Shown one piece after another: positions 8,040-16,387 of a stretch of 57,828 bases of DNA (its first letter is position 1; each line of letters opens with the position of its first letter). The translations under genes and the position numbers were made by a program. Source of the stretch: Cyanobacteria bacterium UBA3301. Its GTDB lineage: Bacteria > Cyanobacteriota > Vampirovibrionia > Gastranaerophilales > Gastranaerophilaceae. Under the pieces are notes generated by a model. That model saw only the letters and a program-made list of their open reading frames with translations, had not been told where the DNA came from and ran no database searches. Location of the stretch: positions 1-57,828 of the forward strand of contig DESZ01000003.1 in assembly GCA_002361485.1 (NCBI GenBank), written 5' to 3'.

Positions 8040-10223
8040 ATGACAGCAAATTTAGACAAAATTATGAAACCAAAGTCAATTGCGGTTGTTGGTGCTTCTA
8101 CAAAAGAACACACAATCGGTTCTGACATCATGAAAAGACTTCAAGAATACAAGTTTAAAGGACAAATTTATCCTATTAATCCAAAAGGCGGTATTATTGA
8201 AGGTTTACAAGCTTATACTTCAGTATTGGAAGTTCCCGGTGATATCGATTTAGCAATTATCGTAGTTAATGCTAAATTCGTTTTGGATACAATTGATCAA
8301 TGCCACCAAAAGGGTATTAAAGGACTTTGTATAATTACTGCCGGCTTTAAAGAAACAGGTGCAGAAGGTGCCGCAGCAGAAAAAGCTTTATTAGCAAAAG
8401 TTCAAGAATACGGTATGAGATGTGTTGGTCCAAACTGCTTGGGCGTTGTTAACACATTACCTGAAATTTCAATGGACGGCTGTTTCGCAGAAAGTTTACC
8501 TGAACGCGGACATATCGGGTTCGTTTCTCAATCAGGAGCTTTAGGCGGCGGAATTTTAAATATTTTAAAAGACTTAAATTTAGGTTTTGCTCAATTTATT
8601 TCAATCGGTAACCAAGCCGATGTTAATGCTGAAACAGCTTTGGAATACTGGGAAAATGAACCTGACGTTGAACAAATCTTATTGTATATGGAATCAATTC
8701 AAAACCCTGCTAATTTCAGAAAATTAGCTTCAAGAATTTCCAAGAAAAAACCTATTTTGGCATTAAAAGCAGGACGTTCAGCAGCAGGTGCTTCTGCAGC
8801 ATCTTCTCACACAGGCTCTTTAGCAGGCGCAGATAAAGCCGCTAACGCGTTGTTAAACCAATCAGGTGTTATAAGAGAATATTCATTAAAGAATTTATTC
8901 TCAACAGCTAAAGTTTTTGCAAACTGCCCTATTCCAAAAGGTGACAGAGTAGCAATTATCACAAATTCAGGCGGCCCTGGTATCATGGCTACAGACGCCG
9001 TTTGCGAATACGGTATGCAAATTGCTAAAATTTCTGATGCTACAAAGGATAAATTAAGAAGTTTCTTACCGTCAGCAGCATCTGTTAAAAACCCAATCGA
9101 TATGATAGCATCAGCGCCAATCGAACACTACAAGCAAACATTAGAAACAGTTATCGCTGATGAAAACGTTGATATGATTATTTGTATTTACTTACCGTTC
9201 TTAGGTTTGAAAGATATTGATGTAGCAAAAGCTTTGATGGAAATTAAGGCTAAAAATCCTCAAAAACCTGTTATCGGTGTATTTATGACTAAATCTGAAT
9301 TCTTCACAGCATTATCAGATATGGATGTTAACATTCCGTTCTTTATGTATGCCGAAGAAGCAGCAGAAGGTTTACACAGATTAAATCAACAAAGATTGTG
9401 GATTGAAAGACCTGAAGGTAAAATCCCATCATACTCGGTTGACAAATCAAAAGCTGCTGAAATTATTGCTCAATCATTAAGAGAAGGCAGAGAACAATTA
9501 ACAACAAGAGAATCAATTGATGTATTGGATGCTTACGGTATCAGAGTTTGTAAATCAGGTTTTGCAACTACTGAAGACCAAGCTGTATCTATTGCAGATT
9601 CAATCGGATACCCTGTTGTTATGAAGATGACTTCTAAAACAACATCTCACAAAACAGACGTTGGCGGTGTCAGAGTAAACATCCAATCCGCAGAACAATT
9701 AAGAAGCGAATACCAAGACCTTATCTCTAAATTGGAAGCAAAAGGCTTGCTTGACGGTTTGGAAGGTGTAATCATTCAAGAAATGGTTAAAGGTAATCGT
9801 GAAATGGTTTGCGGTGTTGCAACAGATCCTCAATACGGACATATGATGATGTTCGGTTTGGGCGGTGTATTTATTGAAGTTATGAAAGACGTAACCTTTA
9901 GAATTGCACCTTTAACTGATGTTGATGCTAAAGAAATGATTAAATCCGTAAAAGCATACAAATTGTTGGAAGGCGCAAGAGGAACAACTCCTGCTCAAAT
10001 GGATCAAATCGAAGAAACAATTTTGAGATTATCTCAATTGGTATCTGATTTCAGCTTTATTACAGAACTTGATATCAACCCATTGTTAATTTCAGAAAAA
10101 ACAGGGGAAGGTATTGCAGTTGACGGACGTATTAAAGTTAAAATGGAAGATGCTAAAAAATTCTTTGAATGCCATTGCGGTGAAGGTTGTGAATGCGGAG
10201 AAATTTGCACTTGCAATAAGTAA
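8040..10223 (+). CDS. ADP-forming acetate/acyl-CoA ligase, fused alpha-beta type, with Cys-rich tail
   Basis: 727 residues. ADP-forming acyl-CoA synthetases make acid plus ATP from acyl-CoA, ADP and phosphate, typically acetyl-CoA to acetate in fermentation. The order is a CoA-binding Rossmann domain (IAVVGAS, residues 15-21), two ligase domains with the phospho-His motif SSHTGSLAGADKA at about 258-270, and an ATP-grasp domain from about 490 with VVMKMTSKTTSHKTDVGGV. This alpha-beta fusion is a known arrangement. Odd: the last 17 residues are CHCGEGCECGEICTCNK, three CxC pairs not expected in the family. AAAGGA precedes the ATG. A terminator follows, so the gene is monocistronic. Confidence 0.92.
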   Translation: MTANLDKIMKPKSIAVVGASTKEHTIGSDIMKRLQEYKFKGQIYPINPKGGIIEGLQAYTSVLEVPGDIDLAIIVVNAKFVLDTIDQCHQKGIKGLCIITAGFKETGAEGAAAEKALLAKVQEYGMRCVGPNCLGVVNTLPEISMDGCFAESLPERGHIGFVSQSGALGGGILNILKDLNLGFAQFISIGNQADVNAETALEYWENEPDVEQILLYMESIQNPANFRKLASRISKKKPILALKAGRSAAGASAASSHTGSLAGADKAANALLNQSGVIREYSLKNLFSTAKVFANCPIPKGDRVAIITNSGGPGIMATDAVCEYGMQIAKISDATKDKLRSFLPSAASVKNPIDMIASAPIEHYKQTLETVIADENVDMIICIYLPFLGLKDIDVAKALMEIKAKNPQKPVIGVFMTKSEFFTALSDMDVNIPFFMYAEEAAEGLHRLNQQRLWIERPEGKIPSYSVDKSKAAEIIAQSLREGREQLTTRESIDVLDAYGIRVCKSGFATTEDQAVSIADSIGYPVVMKMTSKTTSHKTDVGGVRVNIQSAEQLRSEYQDLISKLEAKGLLDGLEGVIIQEMVKGNREMVCGVATDPQYGHMMMFGLGGVFIEVMKDVTFRIAPLTDVDAKEMIKSVKAYKLLEGARGTTPAQMDQIEETILRLSQLVSDFSFITELDINPLLISEKTGEGIAVDGRIKVKMEDAKKFFECHCGEGCECGEICTCNK

Positions 10224-10233
10224 TAACAACTAA

Positions 10234-10272
10234 AAAAAAATCAGGGTGTAAAAATTTACACCCTGATTTTTT
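10234..10272 (+). terminator. Rho-independent terminator after the acyl-CoA ligase
   Basis: TCAGGGTGTAAA (10241-10252) pairs with TTTACACCCTGA (10255-10266) as a perfect 12-bp stem, extended by flanking A8/T6 runs. Confidence 0.9.
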
Positions 10273-10282
10273 ATACATATAC

Positions 10283-10311
10283 TTGCCACTTGAATAAAAT
10301 ATATGTTATAT
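10283..10311 (+). promoter_or_regulatory. Promoter of the response regulator operon
   Basis: TTGCCA (10283-10288), 17-base spacer, TTATAT (10306-10311). The leader carries GGGGA before the ATG at 10342. Confidence 0.6.
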
Positions 10312-10341
10312 TGTTATCATAAATTGTAATTAGGGGATGTT

Positions 10342-10719
10342 ATGAAAAAAATTCTTATTGTTGACGATGAGCAAGATATTGTTGAAAGTCTTAAATTTGT
10401 ATTGGAAGGCAACGACTATACCTGTTATTGTGCTTATAACGGGGAAGACGGGCTCAAATTAGCAAAAGAGCTTATGCCCGATTTAATAATCTTAGATGTT
10501 ATGATGCCAAGAATAAACGGGTATAAAATAAGCCGTTTATTAAAATTTGATTCAAAGTATAAAGACATTCCGATTTTAATGGTTACAGCCCGCTCCCAAG
10601 AAGAAGATAAACTTATCGGCGAAGAAACAGGCGCTGATGAATACATAACAAAACCGTTTGATTTGGACGAAGTTTTGCAAACAGTTAATAAATATTTAGA
10701 TAAAGCGAATATAAAATAA
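10342..10719 (+). CDS. CheY-like single-domain response regulator
   Basis: 125 residues, a receiver domain with no output domain. Phosphoacceptor site residues are all in place: D9/D10 in LIVDDE, D52 in LILDVMMP, T82 in MVTARS and K104 in ITKPF. Phosphorylation by an unseen histidine kinase should change its binding to a partner. The stop codon overlaps the start of the GspE-like gene by one base (TAATG), so translation is coupled, and that protein is the obvious candidate partner. No kinase gene is nearby. Confidence 0.92.
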   Translation: MKKILIVDDEQDIVESLKFVLEGNDYTCYCAYNGEDGLKLAKELMPDLIILDVMMPRINGYKISRLLKFDSKYKDIPILMVTARSQEEDKLIGEETGADEYITKPFDLDEVLQTVNKYLDKANIK

Positions 10720-12101
10720 TGACAGCATTAACAAATAAGACTTTAGAAACATTAAAATATGATTTAGTAAGAGAAGGACTTGTTCAGTATGAAGTTGTAG
10801 AACAAGCTCAGGAGATTGCAGATGCCCGCAATATTAATATCGGGCAAGCCTTGATAGATTCGGGGTTTTTAACCGAACCGCAACTTATTAAATTTTTAGA
10901 ATCAAAATTACACACACCTTTTGTTAACCTTGAAGATTATCAATTGGATGAAAACTGCCTTAAATATATTACATATTCAGATGCTCGCAGATATAAAATA
11001 ATACCACTATTCAAAATAGAAAACACCTTGACCGTCGCAATGTCAGACCCGCGTAACCTTTTTGCCATTGATAAGATAATGGAAACTGCAGAATGCGAGA
11101 TTGAACCGGTTCTGGCAAATGAAGACAGTATTCTAAAAAAAATTGATGACTCCTATAAAATAGATGTTGCTGTCGGCAATATTTCAACAGAAATGAATGT
11201 CGGTTACAATTGGGAAGAAGAACTTCATAAAGAAGATTTAAGTGATAATCATATCCAAAAAATTATTCGAGCAATATTAAAACAAGCAATTCTTGAAGAC
11301 ATACATGAAGTCATATTTCAAGGGGAAGATGAAGGTTTGGGAGTTAATTTCAAAACAAACGGCGAGCTGTACAATAAAGGATTTATTCCGTCAGTCTTGG
11401 TTTCCTCATTTGTCGCCAAATTAAAAACCCTTTCCGAGTTGGATCCTTCAGTATCAGAAGTTCCACAGCTTGGCAAATTATGTTTCAAGGTTGACAACAT
11501 CATTGTTATATCGAGTGTTTCAACATTCCCGACGATTATGGGAGAACGTATATTCTTAAAAATATATAAACCGCCAAAAGCTTTAGATAAAATTATTACA
11601 TCCAAAACCGATTTGTCGCAAATTCGCAGCAGTTTAGATAAACCCGGAATAATTCTTGTCTGCGGTTCTTCATTAAGCGGAAAGACCCATGTTATATATT
11701 CATTACTTCAAGAGGCCGCAAAAAACGGTGCTAAAAATATTATGACCCTTGAAAGCATCGCAAAATACGAATTACAAGGAGTTAATCAGTGTGAATTTAA
11801 TGAAAACGTCGGATTTAACATGGATAAAGCTGTCAGATTCATTGAATTCCAAAATCCAAATATAATCTATTTGGAAGGAATAAAGTCAAAAGCATCATTT
11901 GACTATTTCTCAAGCCTTGTATATTCGGATAAAACGATTATAATGGAATTTTTAGCCAATAACATGGATGATTTACGTCAAAAGATGGCATTTTCAGATT
12001 TTGACACTTTAAAATCAATTATAAGCTTAATGGTATTTATACATTCTAAAAACAGCGTTGAAGTATTTAACAGAGAAACATTGCAAAAATATTTGGGGTA
12101 A
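10719..12101 (+). CDS. Degenerate GspE/PilB-like protein with MshEN-type N-terminal domain
   Basis: 460 residues against 550-570 for GspE/PilB. Residues 1-145 form the MshEN/T2SSE N-terminal domain (IGQALIDSGFLTEPQL). The rest follows the secretion/pilus ATPase fold: Walker A is kept as GSSLSGKT at 316-323. Key parts have decayed: the Asp/Walker B region DPDIIMVGEIRD is replaced by NPNIIYLEGIKS (379-390), the HTN motif by LANN, and the zinc-binding CxxC module is absent. ATP binding is possible, but normal hydrolysis is doubtful. It is translationally coupled to a CheY-like receiver, which suggests a regulatory rather than motor role. This is an inference. Confidence 0.8.
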   Translation: MTALTNKTLETLKYDLVREGLVQYEVVEQAQEIADARNINIGQALIDSGFLTEPQLIKFLESKLHTPFVNLEDYQLDENCLKYITYSDARRYKIIPLFKIENTLTVAMSDPRNLFAIDKIMETAECEIEPVLANEDSILKKIDDSYKIDVAVGNISTEMNVGYNWEEELHKEDLSDNHIQKIIRAILKQAILEDIHEVIFQGEDEGLGVNFKTNGELYNKGFIPSVLVSSFVAKLKTLSELDPSVSEVPQLGKLCFKVDNIIVISSVSTFPTIMGERIFLKIYKPPKALDKIITSKTDLSQIRSSLDKPGIILVCGSSLSGKTHVIYSLLQEAAKNGAKNIMTLESIAKYELQGVNQCEFNENVGFNMDKAVRFIEFQNPNIIYLEGIKSKASFDYFSSLVYSDKTIIMEFLANNMDDLRQKMAFSDFDTLKSIISLMVFIHSKNSVEVFNRETLQKYLG

Positions 12102-12103
12102 TA

Positions 12104-12385
12104 ATGATTAAAGAAACAAATAATGGTCTTATTGCAACAATAAAAATATCCCCAAACGCAAAGAAAAACGAAATAATAAAAACAGACACGGAATTAAAAA
12201 TCAAAATTACCGCACAGCCGATTGACGGAAAAGCAAATAAAGCATTAATTGAATTTTTATCGAAAACATTCAAAATTCCAAAGACCTCAATTTCTATTAT
12301 TAAAGGCGAAACTTCAAAAGAAAAAACCATTTTGCTTTCAGTGACGGATAAGGAAAAAATAGAAAACCTTAAAAAATATTTATAG
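12104..12385 (+). CDS. DUF167 / UPF0235 (YggU-type) protein
   Basis: 93 residues, the full length for this small family. The signature IDGKANKALIEFLSKTF and the following SIIKGETSKEKTI strand are typical. The structure is a small alpha/beta fold; the biochemical role is not established. It starts two bases after the GspE-like gene ends, so it belongs to the same transcript, though the family occurs in very varied contexts. Confidence 0.88.
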   Translation: MIKETNNGLIATIKISPNAKKNEIIKTDTELKIKITAQPIDGKANKALIEFLSKTFKIPKTSISIIKGETSKEKTILLSVTDKEKIENLKKYL

Positions 12386-12444
12386 TATGGCAAAAAAAAT
12401 ATTTTTATGATTTAATATAGAAAGAAAAGTAAGGAAAAATTATT

Positions 12445-12504
12445 ATGACAATCAATTTACAAAAACATCATCATAATCATCATATCAACCTGAAGAGGTT
12501 GTAA
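12445..12504 (+). CDS. Histidine-rich leader peptide of an attenuator
   Basis: 19 residues: MTINLQKHHHNHHINLKRL. His codons are at positions 8, 9, 10, 12 and 13. AAGGAAA at 12431-12437 stands seven bases before the ATG, a good ribosome site. The stop codon lies inside the 5' strand of the predicted antiterminator. The layout equals the his operon leader peptides of enteric bacteria, whose run of His codons senses charged tRNA-His, but sequence similarity to them is not implied. The peptide itself probably has no function after translation. A metal- or peptide-sensing stall is an alternative. Confidence 0.72.
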   Translation: MTINLQKHHHNHHINLKRL

Positions 12505-12600
12505 GGATTGATGGTGCGCTTGTAAAAATATAATTTCAATTCTTTATAAACAACTTCTTCAGGATAAAAGCGAAGAAGTTGTTTTTTAGTTGAATTGAAA
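12486..12600 (+). promoter_or_regulatory. Transcription attenuator with alternative RNA structures (histidine-codon type)
   Basis: Three mutually exclusive structures are seen. Hairpin 1: CAACCT-GAAG-AGGTTG (12486-12501). Antiterminator: CCTGAAGAGGTTGT (12489-12502) with ACAACTTCTTCAGG (12550-12563), 14 bp with one G-U. Terminator: AAACAACTTCTTC (12548-12560) with GAAGAAGTTGTTT (12572-12584), 13 bp, then a T tract to 12587. A ribosome stalled at His codons 8-10 leaves 12489-12502 free and favours the antiterminator. A ribosome at the stop codon (12502-12504) covers it and the terminator forms. An outer pair TTTCAATTC (12534-12542) with GAATTGAAA (12592-12600) touches the next gene's ribosome site. 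Confidence 0.75.
12548..12587 (+). terminator. Intrinsic terminator of the attenuator
   Basis: A perfect stem of 13 bp with an 11-base loop, followed by a run of six T (12582-12587). It sits between the leader ORF and the structural gene at 12611, so it can only work as a conditional terminator. Confidence 0.85.
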
Positions 12601-12610
12601 GGAAATAATA

Positions 12611-13861
12611 ATGACAATAACAAATATAATATCGGCAATAGGTAATAACCGAAGCATTTATCCGTTACTATTGAGAGATTGCGGGATAGAAGTCCCTTCA
12701 AAAATATATATTACCCGCAAAGAAAATTTGAAAGAATCAAAGGTAAAAGCAAAAGATGCAACCCGTGAAAAATTTATAGACGAATACGCAACATCCGCAA
12801 TCTGGCTTGGCGGTATTCCGCTGGTTGAATATTTTGCAAATAAATTTATTAAGAAAAAAGGCTACAATCCGAATTTTAATATCAAATTATTTAAAGAAGA
12901 TGAATTTCAAGGAATAAACAAAAATATCGAAAAGTTTAAAGACTTAGCACCTAAAGCGGTGAAACAATTAGAAAACATCAAAAATAACAAAAAAGCTTTT
13001 GAAAGCCTTACTGCAATGAAATTCGGGGCTGCAACGCTTATCCCGATAGCCTTGATGGGATTTGTTCTGCCAAAATTAAATTTTGCATTAACAAGAAATA
13101 TCAAATGTAAAAGAGCTAAAGAAAATTCCGTTGACTATAAAATTGCGCAAACAGATATCACTACTTTCGGTCAAAGAAAAAATAATGATATAAGTTTTGG
13201 CGGCAATTGGATTTCTTCAATAGCTAATTTCAAAACCGTAGACAAAATGGCAATTACAGACGGCGGACTGACAATCGGACGCGTTACAACATCAAGAAAC
13301 AAGGAGGAAGCATCGGTAAATGCATTCAGGATGCTTGGCTCAATGTTTTTAAACTTTGTTGCACCTGCTTATATTGCAAAATTTTTAGATAAGACCGCAA
13401 ATAAATTATTTAATATAAATGTGAATTTAGACCCATTAATTATGGAGAACAAAGAATTTATACAAGCAATAAAGGATAACAAAACAGAACTTCCGAAATC
13501 TGATAGCCCAAAGGACTTATTTGAATTTATTGATACAAAACCTGAGAGTCTGTTTTGCAAATTTGCACAATCAAACGGAAAAATTTCATACCTTGAAAAC
13601 GGGGTAAGAGATCCTCTAAAATATGTTGATATAAAAGATTTGGTAAAATTTAAAAAAGAATTTGAAAGCTTTGTAAATTCTGCAAAAAGTTCTAAAAACA
13701 TTACTAGATTTGCACAAAAAGCAAAATATGTTAAAAGCTTCAACATCATTTCAAATATACTGATAAGCAGTGCACTGCTTGCAATAGCATTACCAAAAGC
13801 GCAATACTTATTTAATAAATTTATTACGGGTTCATATTCCGACCCAGGATTAAAAGATTAA
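12611..13861 (+). CDS. Unknown protein with hydrophobic segments, downstream of the His attenuator
   Basis: 416 residues, no family recognised. Two clear hydrophobic stretches are visible: about 140-160 (AATLIPIALMGFVLPKL) and about 385-400 near the C-terminus (IISNILISSALLAIALP). A weaker one lies near 240-260. An 'NDISFGG' element stands near 195, and the end is SDPGLKD. There is no signal peptide, so the topology is unclear. AAAGGAAA precedes the ATG, whose start region resembles that of the leader peptide (both ATGACAAT). It has no likeness to histidine biosynthesis or transport proteins. The gene at 13916 follows after 54 bases and may be cotranscribed. Confidence 0.7.
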   Translation: MTITNIISAIGNNRSIYPLLLRDCGIEVPSKIYITRKENLKESKVKAKDATREKFIDEYATSAIWLGGIPLVEYFANKFIKKKGYNPNFNIKLFKEDEFQGINKNIEKFKDLAPKAVKQLENIKNNKKAFESLTAMKFGAATLIPIALMGFVLPKLNFALTRNIKCKRAKENSVDYKIAQTDITTFGQRKNNDISFGGNWISSIANFKTVDKMAITDGGLTIGRVTTSRNKEEASVNAFRMLGSMFLNFVAPAYIAKFLDKTANKLFNINVNLDPLIMENKEFIQAIKDNKTELPKSDSPKDLFEFIDTKPESLFCKFAQSNGKISYLENGVRDPLKYVDIKDLVKFKKEFESFVNSAKSSKNITRFAQKAKYVKSFNIISNILISSALLAIALPKAQYLFNKFITGSYSDPGLKD

Positions 13862-13915
13862 GCTAATAGCAATTTTTTACCCAAAAAATACTTTATATAT
13901 ACATAGGGGATAATA

Positions 13916-16282
13916 ATGGGCATAGAAAAAATAGGACTAAACGCGGCAAAAGCCGTGCTAAAAGCCGGAAAAACATCTGTTGATAAAACTTTGCCAAAAG
14001 CAATATCAAAGCTCTTGCCTGATTTTCGCACGACATCAGAAGTTATTGAAAAATTACCAAAGGATGCCTGTGCTCGCAGTTACTCAAAAGAAACAACTGA
14101 AGCAATCGAAAAATACCGTAAAAATCTTTACGAACAAATAAAATTGCAAATTAAAACCGAAGAAAAAGCAAAAGTTTTGCTTGAAAATTACGATTCATTT
14201 ATAAATGAAGTCCTTTTATACTGTCCAAATGAAAAACTTGCAAAAATGATACTATGTTCCCCTAAAAATATATGCACATATAGTGCTAATAGAAATGCCG
14301 TACACGCAGCTTTTAAAAATATGTTTTGGACATCAAAACAAGATGCAATGAAATTTATTTTTGATATGTCTGCATGCAAAATGTTAGCCCCGCAAAATTA
14401 TCAAAAACTGCAAGCCTCGAAAACTATACAGGAAATAGCACAAGGGAAATTGAATCCTTCATATATTGCAAAAGCTAAAACTCAAGAATTTTTAGAAGAA
14501 AATTATATAGATAAACTTTTTGAAAATATAACAAAAACAGCTCAAGACAGGTTAAATAAACAAGGAATAAATACAAATTTTATTACCGAATACATAAATT
14601 TTGCAAAAGCCGATATTAAAAGAAATCCGCAGTATCTTGAAAGATATTTAACCGCTTTTGAAAGGGCAGAAAACCCTGAATTAGTAAATAGATTATTATC
14701 CAAATTCCCGCCAGGAGATTATTTTAATTATAATAATTTATCAAATTTGGATTATGCCTTGAATGCGCCTAAAGAAATTGTTGAAAGAGTCTTAAAATTA
14801 AAAAATCTAAATCCGTATATGATGAAACAATATATTGAAATGTTTGAAAATAAAGCAGGGAATTTGTGCGTTACTGATGAATTATTTGAATATTTTTTAA
14901 AATTTGAAGAAGCGAACCCGAGCCCTTGGAGTTTGAAGAATTTCAACAATCTGATACATTACACCAACGGAGATGTCACTTTTGCCAAAGAAGCATTTGA
15001 AAATATATCTAAACAAAAAGACGGAGCAAGTATATTATTTGATTTGTCTGAAAATATATCAACACACAATATAGATTATGCAAAGCACATAATACCAAAG
15101 GATTGGAAAATCACATCTGAAATCCAAACGAAAATTTATTTAAGTAATAATAAAATATTTAAAGACCCTAAAAATTGGGGACAAATTGATACTATTTATA
15201 ATGAAACATATATGCGTTTATCAAAAATCTTTGGAAATACAGCGGAAGGGGAGTATCACGCAGGAAGAATAGCAAAGTTAAAGATTGATAATCCTGAATT
15301 GTATAAATATCTTGAAGATAATCATATTATAGATTTAGCATCTCAAGGTAAAATTAATCCAAGGATTTTGTCATCATTCGGGCATCAAAATTTAACAAAA
15401 TTCCGCAGAGAAATAATCGAAGATGCGCAAAAACTTTCAAAAGGTGAAAGCCTTATTAAATACTTTGAAACAACGAAAGATATTATAAAAAAGACGCAAA
15501 GCGGGGATGTTATTTCTGTACAAGGCAAAATGTATATTAATAACAACGGTAAACTTGAGCCTTGGAATATGACAGAAGAAAAATTTAATGAGTTATTCCC
15601 GTTAGTTGACAGGTTTTCAACTCATCAGGCAATTGATAATTGTTATTTTATCGCCCCGCTAAACAGTTTATATGAAAATCCGAAAACAAGAGGGGCGTAT
15701 TATAAACTTTTTGAACAAAAAGGGGACGATATTTTTGTAACAATACCCGCATACAAAGAATATGGCGGTGTAATAAAATTCCCGAAAGGGGAAATATCTA
15801 CTGATATGATAAGCGGTTTTACAACGGATGGTGCAAAACACATCCAAATGATAGAACAGGCATATTCACGTTCTGCCTTCAGAAAAGGCGACAAAATATC
15901 AATTTCCCAAAATCCGCAGCAGACAACCGATTTGGAATTTCTTAACAGGAGAATTCGCGGCGGACAACCGGCAGATGTCATGCGAGAATTTCAACCCGTG
16001 ATAAATTATAAAGCCACAACAAATCAAATTTATATTAACGATAAAAATCGCGAACAAGTTCAAAATATACTTGAAGAATATGCAAACAATCCCAAATATA
16101 TAATTAATGAAGGGTTTGGAACAGGCAAAAACACAGGACATGCAAGACATGTCAAATCATATGATAAAGAAAACGGCACAATATCAATTATAGACCCGCA
16201 ATTTTCCGAATTAGAATACCAAGTACCAGTTAGTGAATTTGCGAAAAATCTTTTACGACTTATTATATCGCGTATAGGATAA
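13916..16282 (+). CDS. Large unknown protein with a calpain-like C-terminal cysteine protease domain
   Basis: 788 residues. About the first 540 are alpha-helical with no recognised domain and no signal peptide. From about 565 a papain-fold, calpain-like (C2-type) domain can be proposed: QAIDNCYFIAPLNSLYENP gives Gln571 and Cys576, like the QG-x-x-GDCxxL-x-x-ALxSLA region of calpains. GHARHV gives His742 or His745, and SIIDPQF gives Asp760 in place of the Asn. The Cys-His spacing is near that of calpain; the Gln-Cys spacing is one residue shorter. AGGGGATAATA precedes the ATG. Cytosolic protease or delivered effector are both possible. The protease call is moderate and rests on motifs only. 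Confidence 0.6.
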   Translation: MGIEKIGLNAAKAVLKAGKTSVDKTLPKAISKLLPDFRTTSEVIEKLPKDACARSYSKETTEAIEKYRKNLYEQIKLQIKTEEKAKVLLENYDSFINEVLLYCPNEKLAKMILCSPKNICTYSANRNAVHAAFKNMFWTSKQDAMKFIFDMSACKMLAPQNYQKLQASKTIQEIAQGKLNPSYIAKAKTQEFLEENYIDKLFENITKTAQDRLNKQGINTNFITEYINFAKADIKRNPQYLERYLTAFERAENPELVNRLLSKFPPGDYFNYNNLSNLDYALNAPKEIVERVLKLKNLNPYMMKQYIEMFENKAGNLCVTDELFEYFLKFEEANPSPWSLKNFNNLIHYTNGDVTFAKEAFENISKQKDGASILFDLSENISTHNIDYAKHIIPKDWKITSEIQTKIYLSNNKIFKDPKNWGQIDTIYNETYMRLSKIFGNTAEGEYHAGRIAKLKIDNPELYKYLEDNHIIDLASQGKINPRILSSFGHQNLTKFRREIIEDAQKLSKGESLIKYFETTKDIIKKTQSGDVISVQGKMYINNNGKLEPWNMTEEKFNELFPLVDRFSTHQAIDNCYFIAPLNSLYENPKTRGAYYKLFEQKGDDIFVTIPAYKEYGGVIKFPKGEISTDMISGFTTDGAKHIQMIEQAYSRSAFRKGDKISISQNPQQTTDLEFLNRRIRGGQPADVMREFQPVINYKATTNQIYINDKNREQVQNILEEYANNPKYIINEGFGTGKNTGHARHVKSYDKENGTISIIDPQFSELEYQVPVSEFAKNLLRLIISRIG

Positions 16283-16288
16283 ATTATA

Positions 16289-16317
16289 TTGCTCATTTGT
16301 AAAAAGTTTGGTATAAA
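16289..16317 (+). promoter_or_regulatory. Promoter of the LysM-GH13 gene pair
   Basis: TTGCTC (16289-16294), 17-base spacer, TATAAA (16312-16317). The leader is about 65 nt and carries GAGGT before the ATG at 16388. Confidence 0.6.
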
Positions 16318-16387
16318 GCTTGAACAATGGCTTTTTTCGTGTTACTGTATTAGTATACAATGAATTGGGTAGTGAGGTATTTATAAG

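Noticed and set aside
12480..12701. Minus-strand ORF across the attenuator
   Set aside because: It is antisense to the leader structures and the 12611 start, and has no ribosome site or family likeness.
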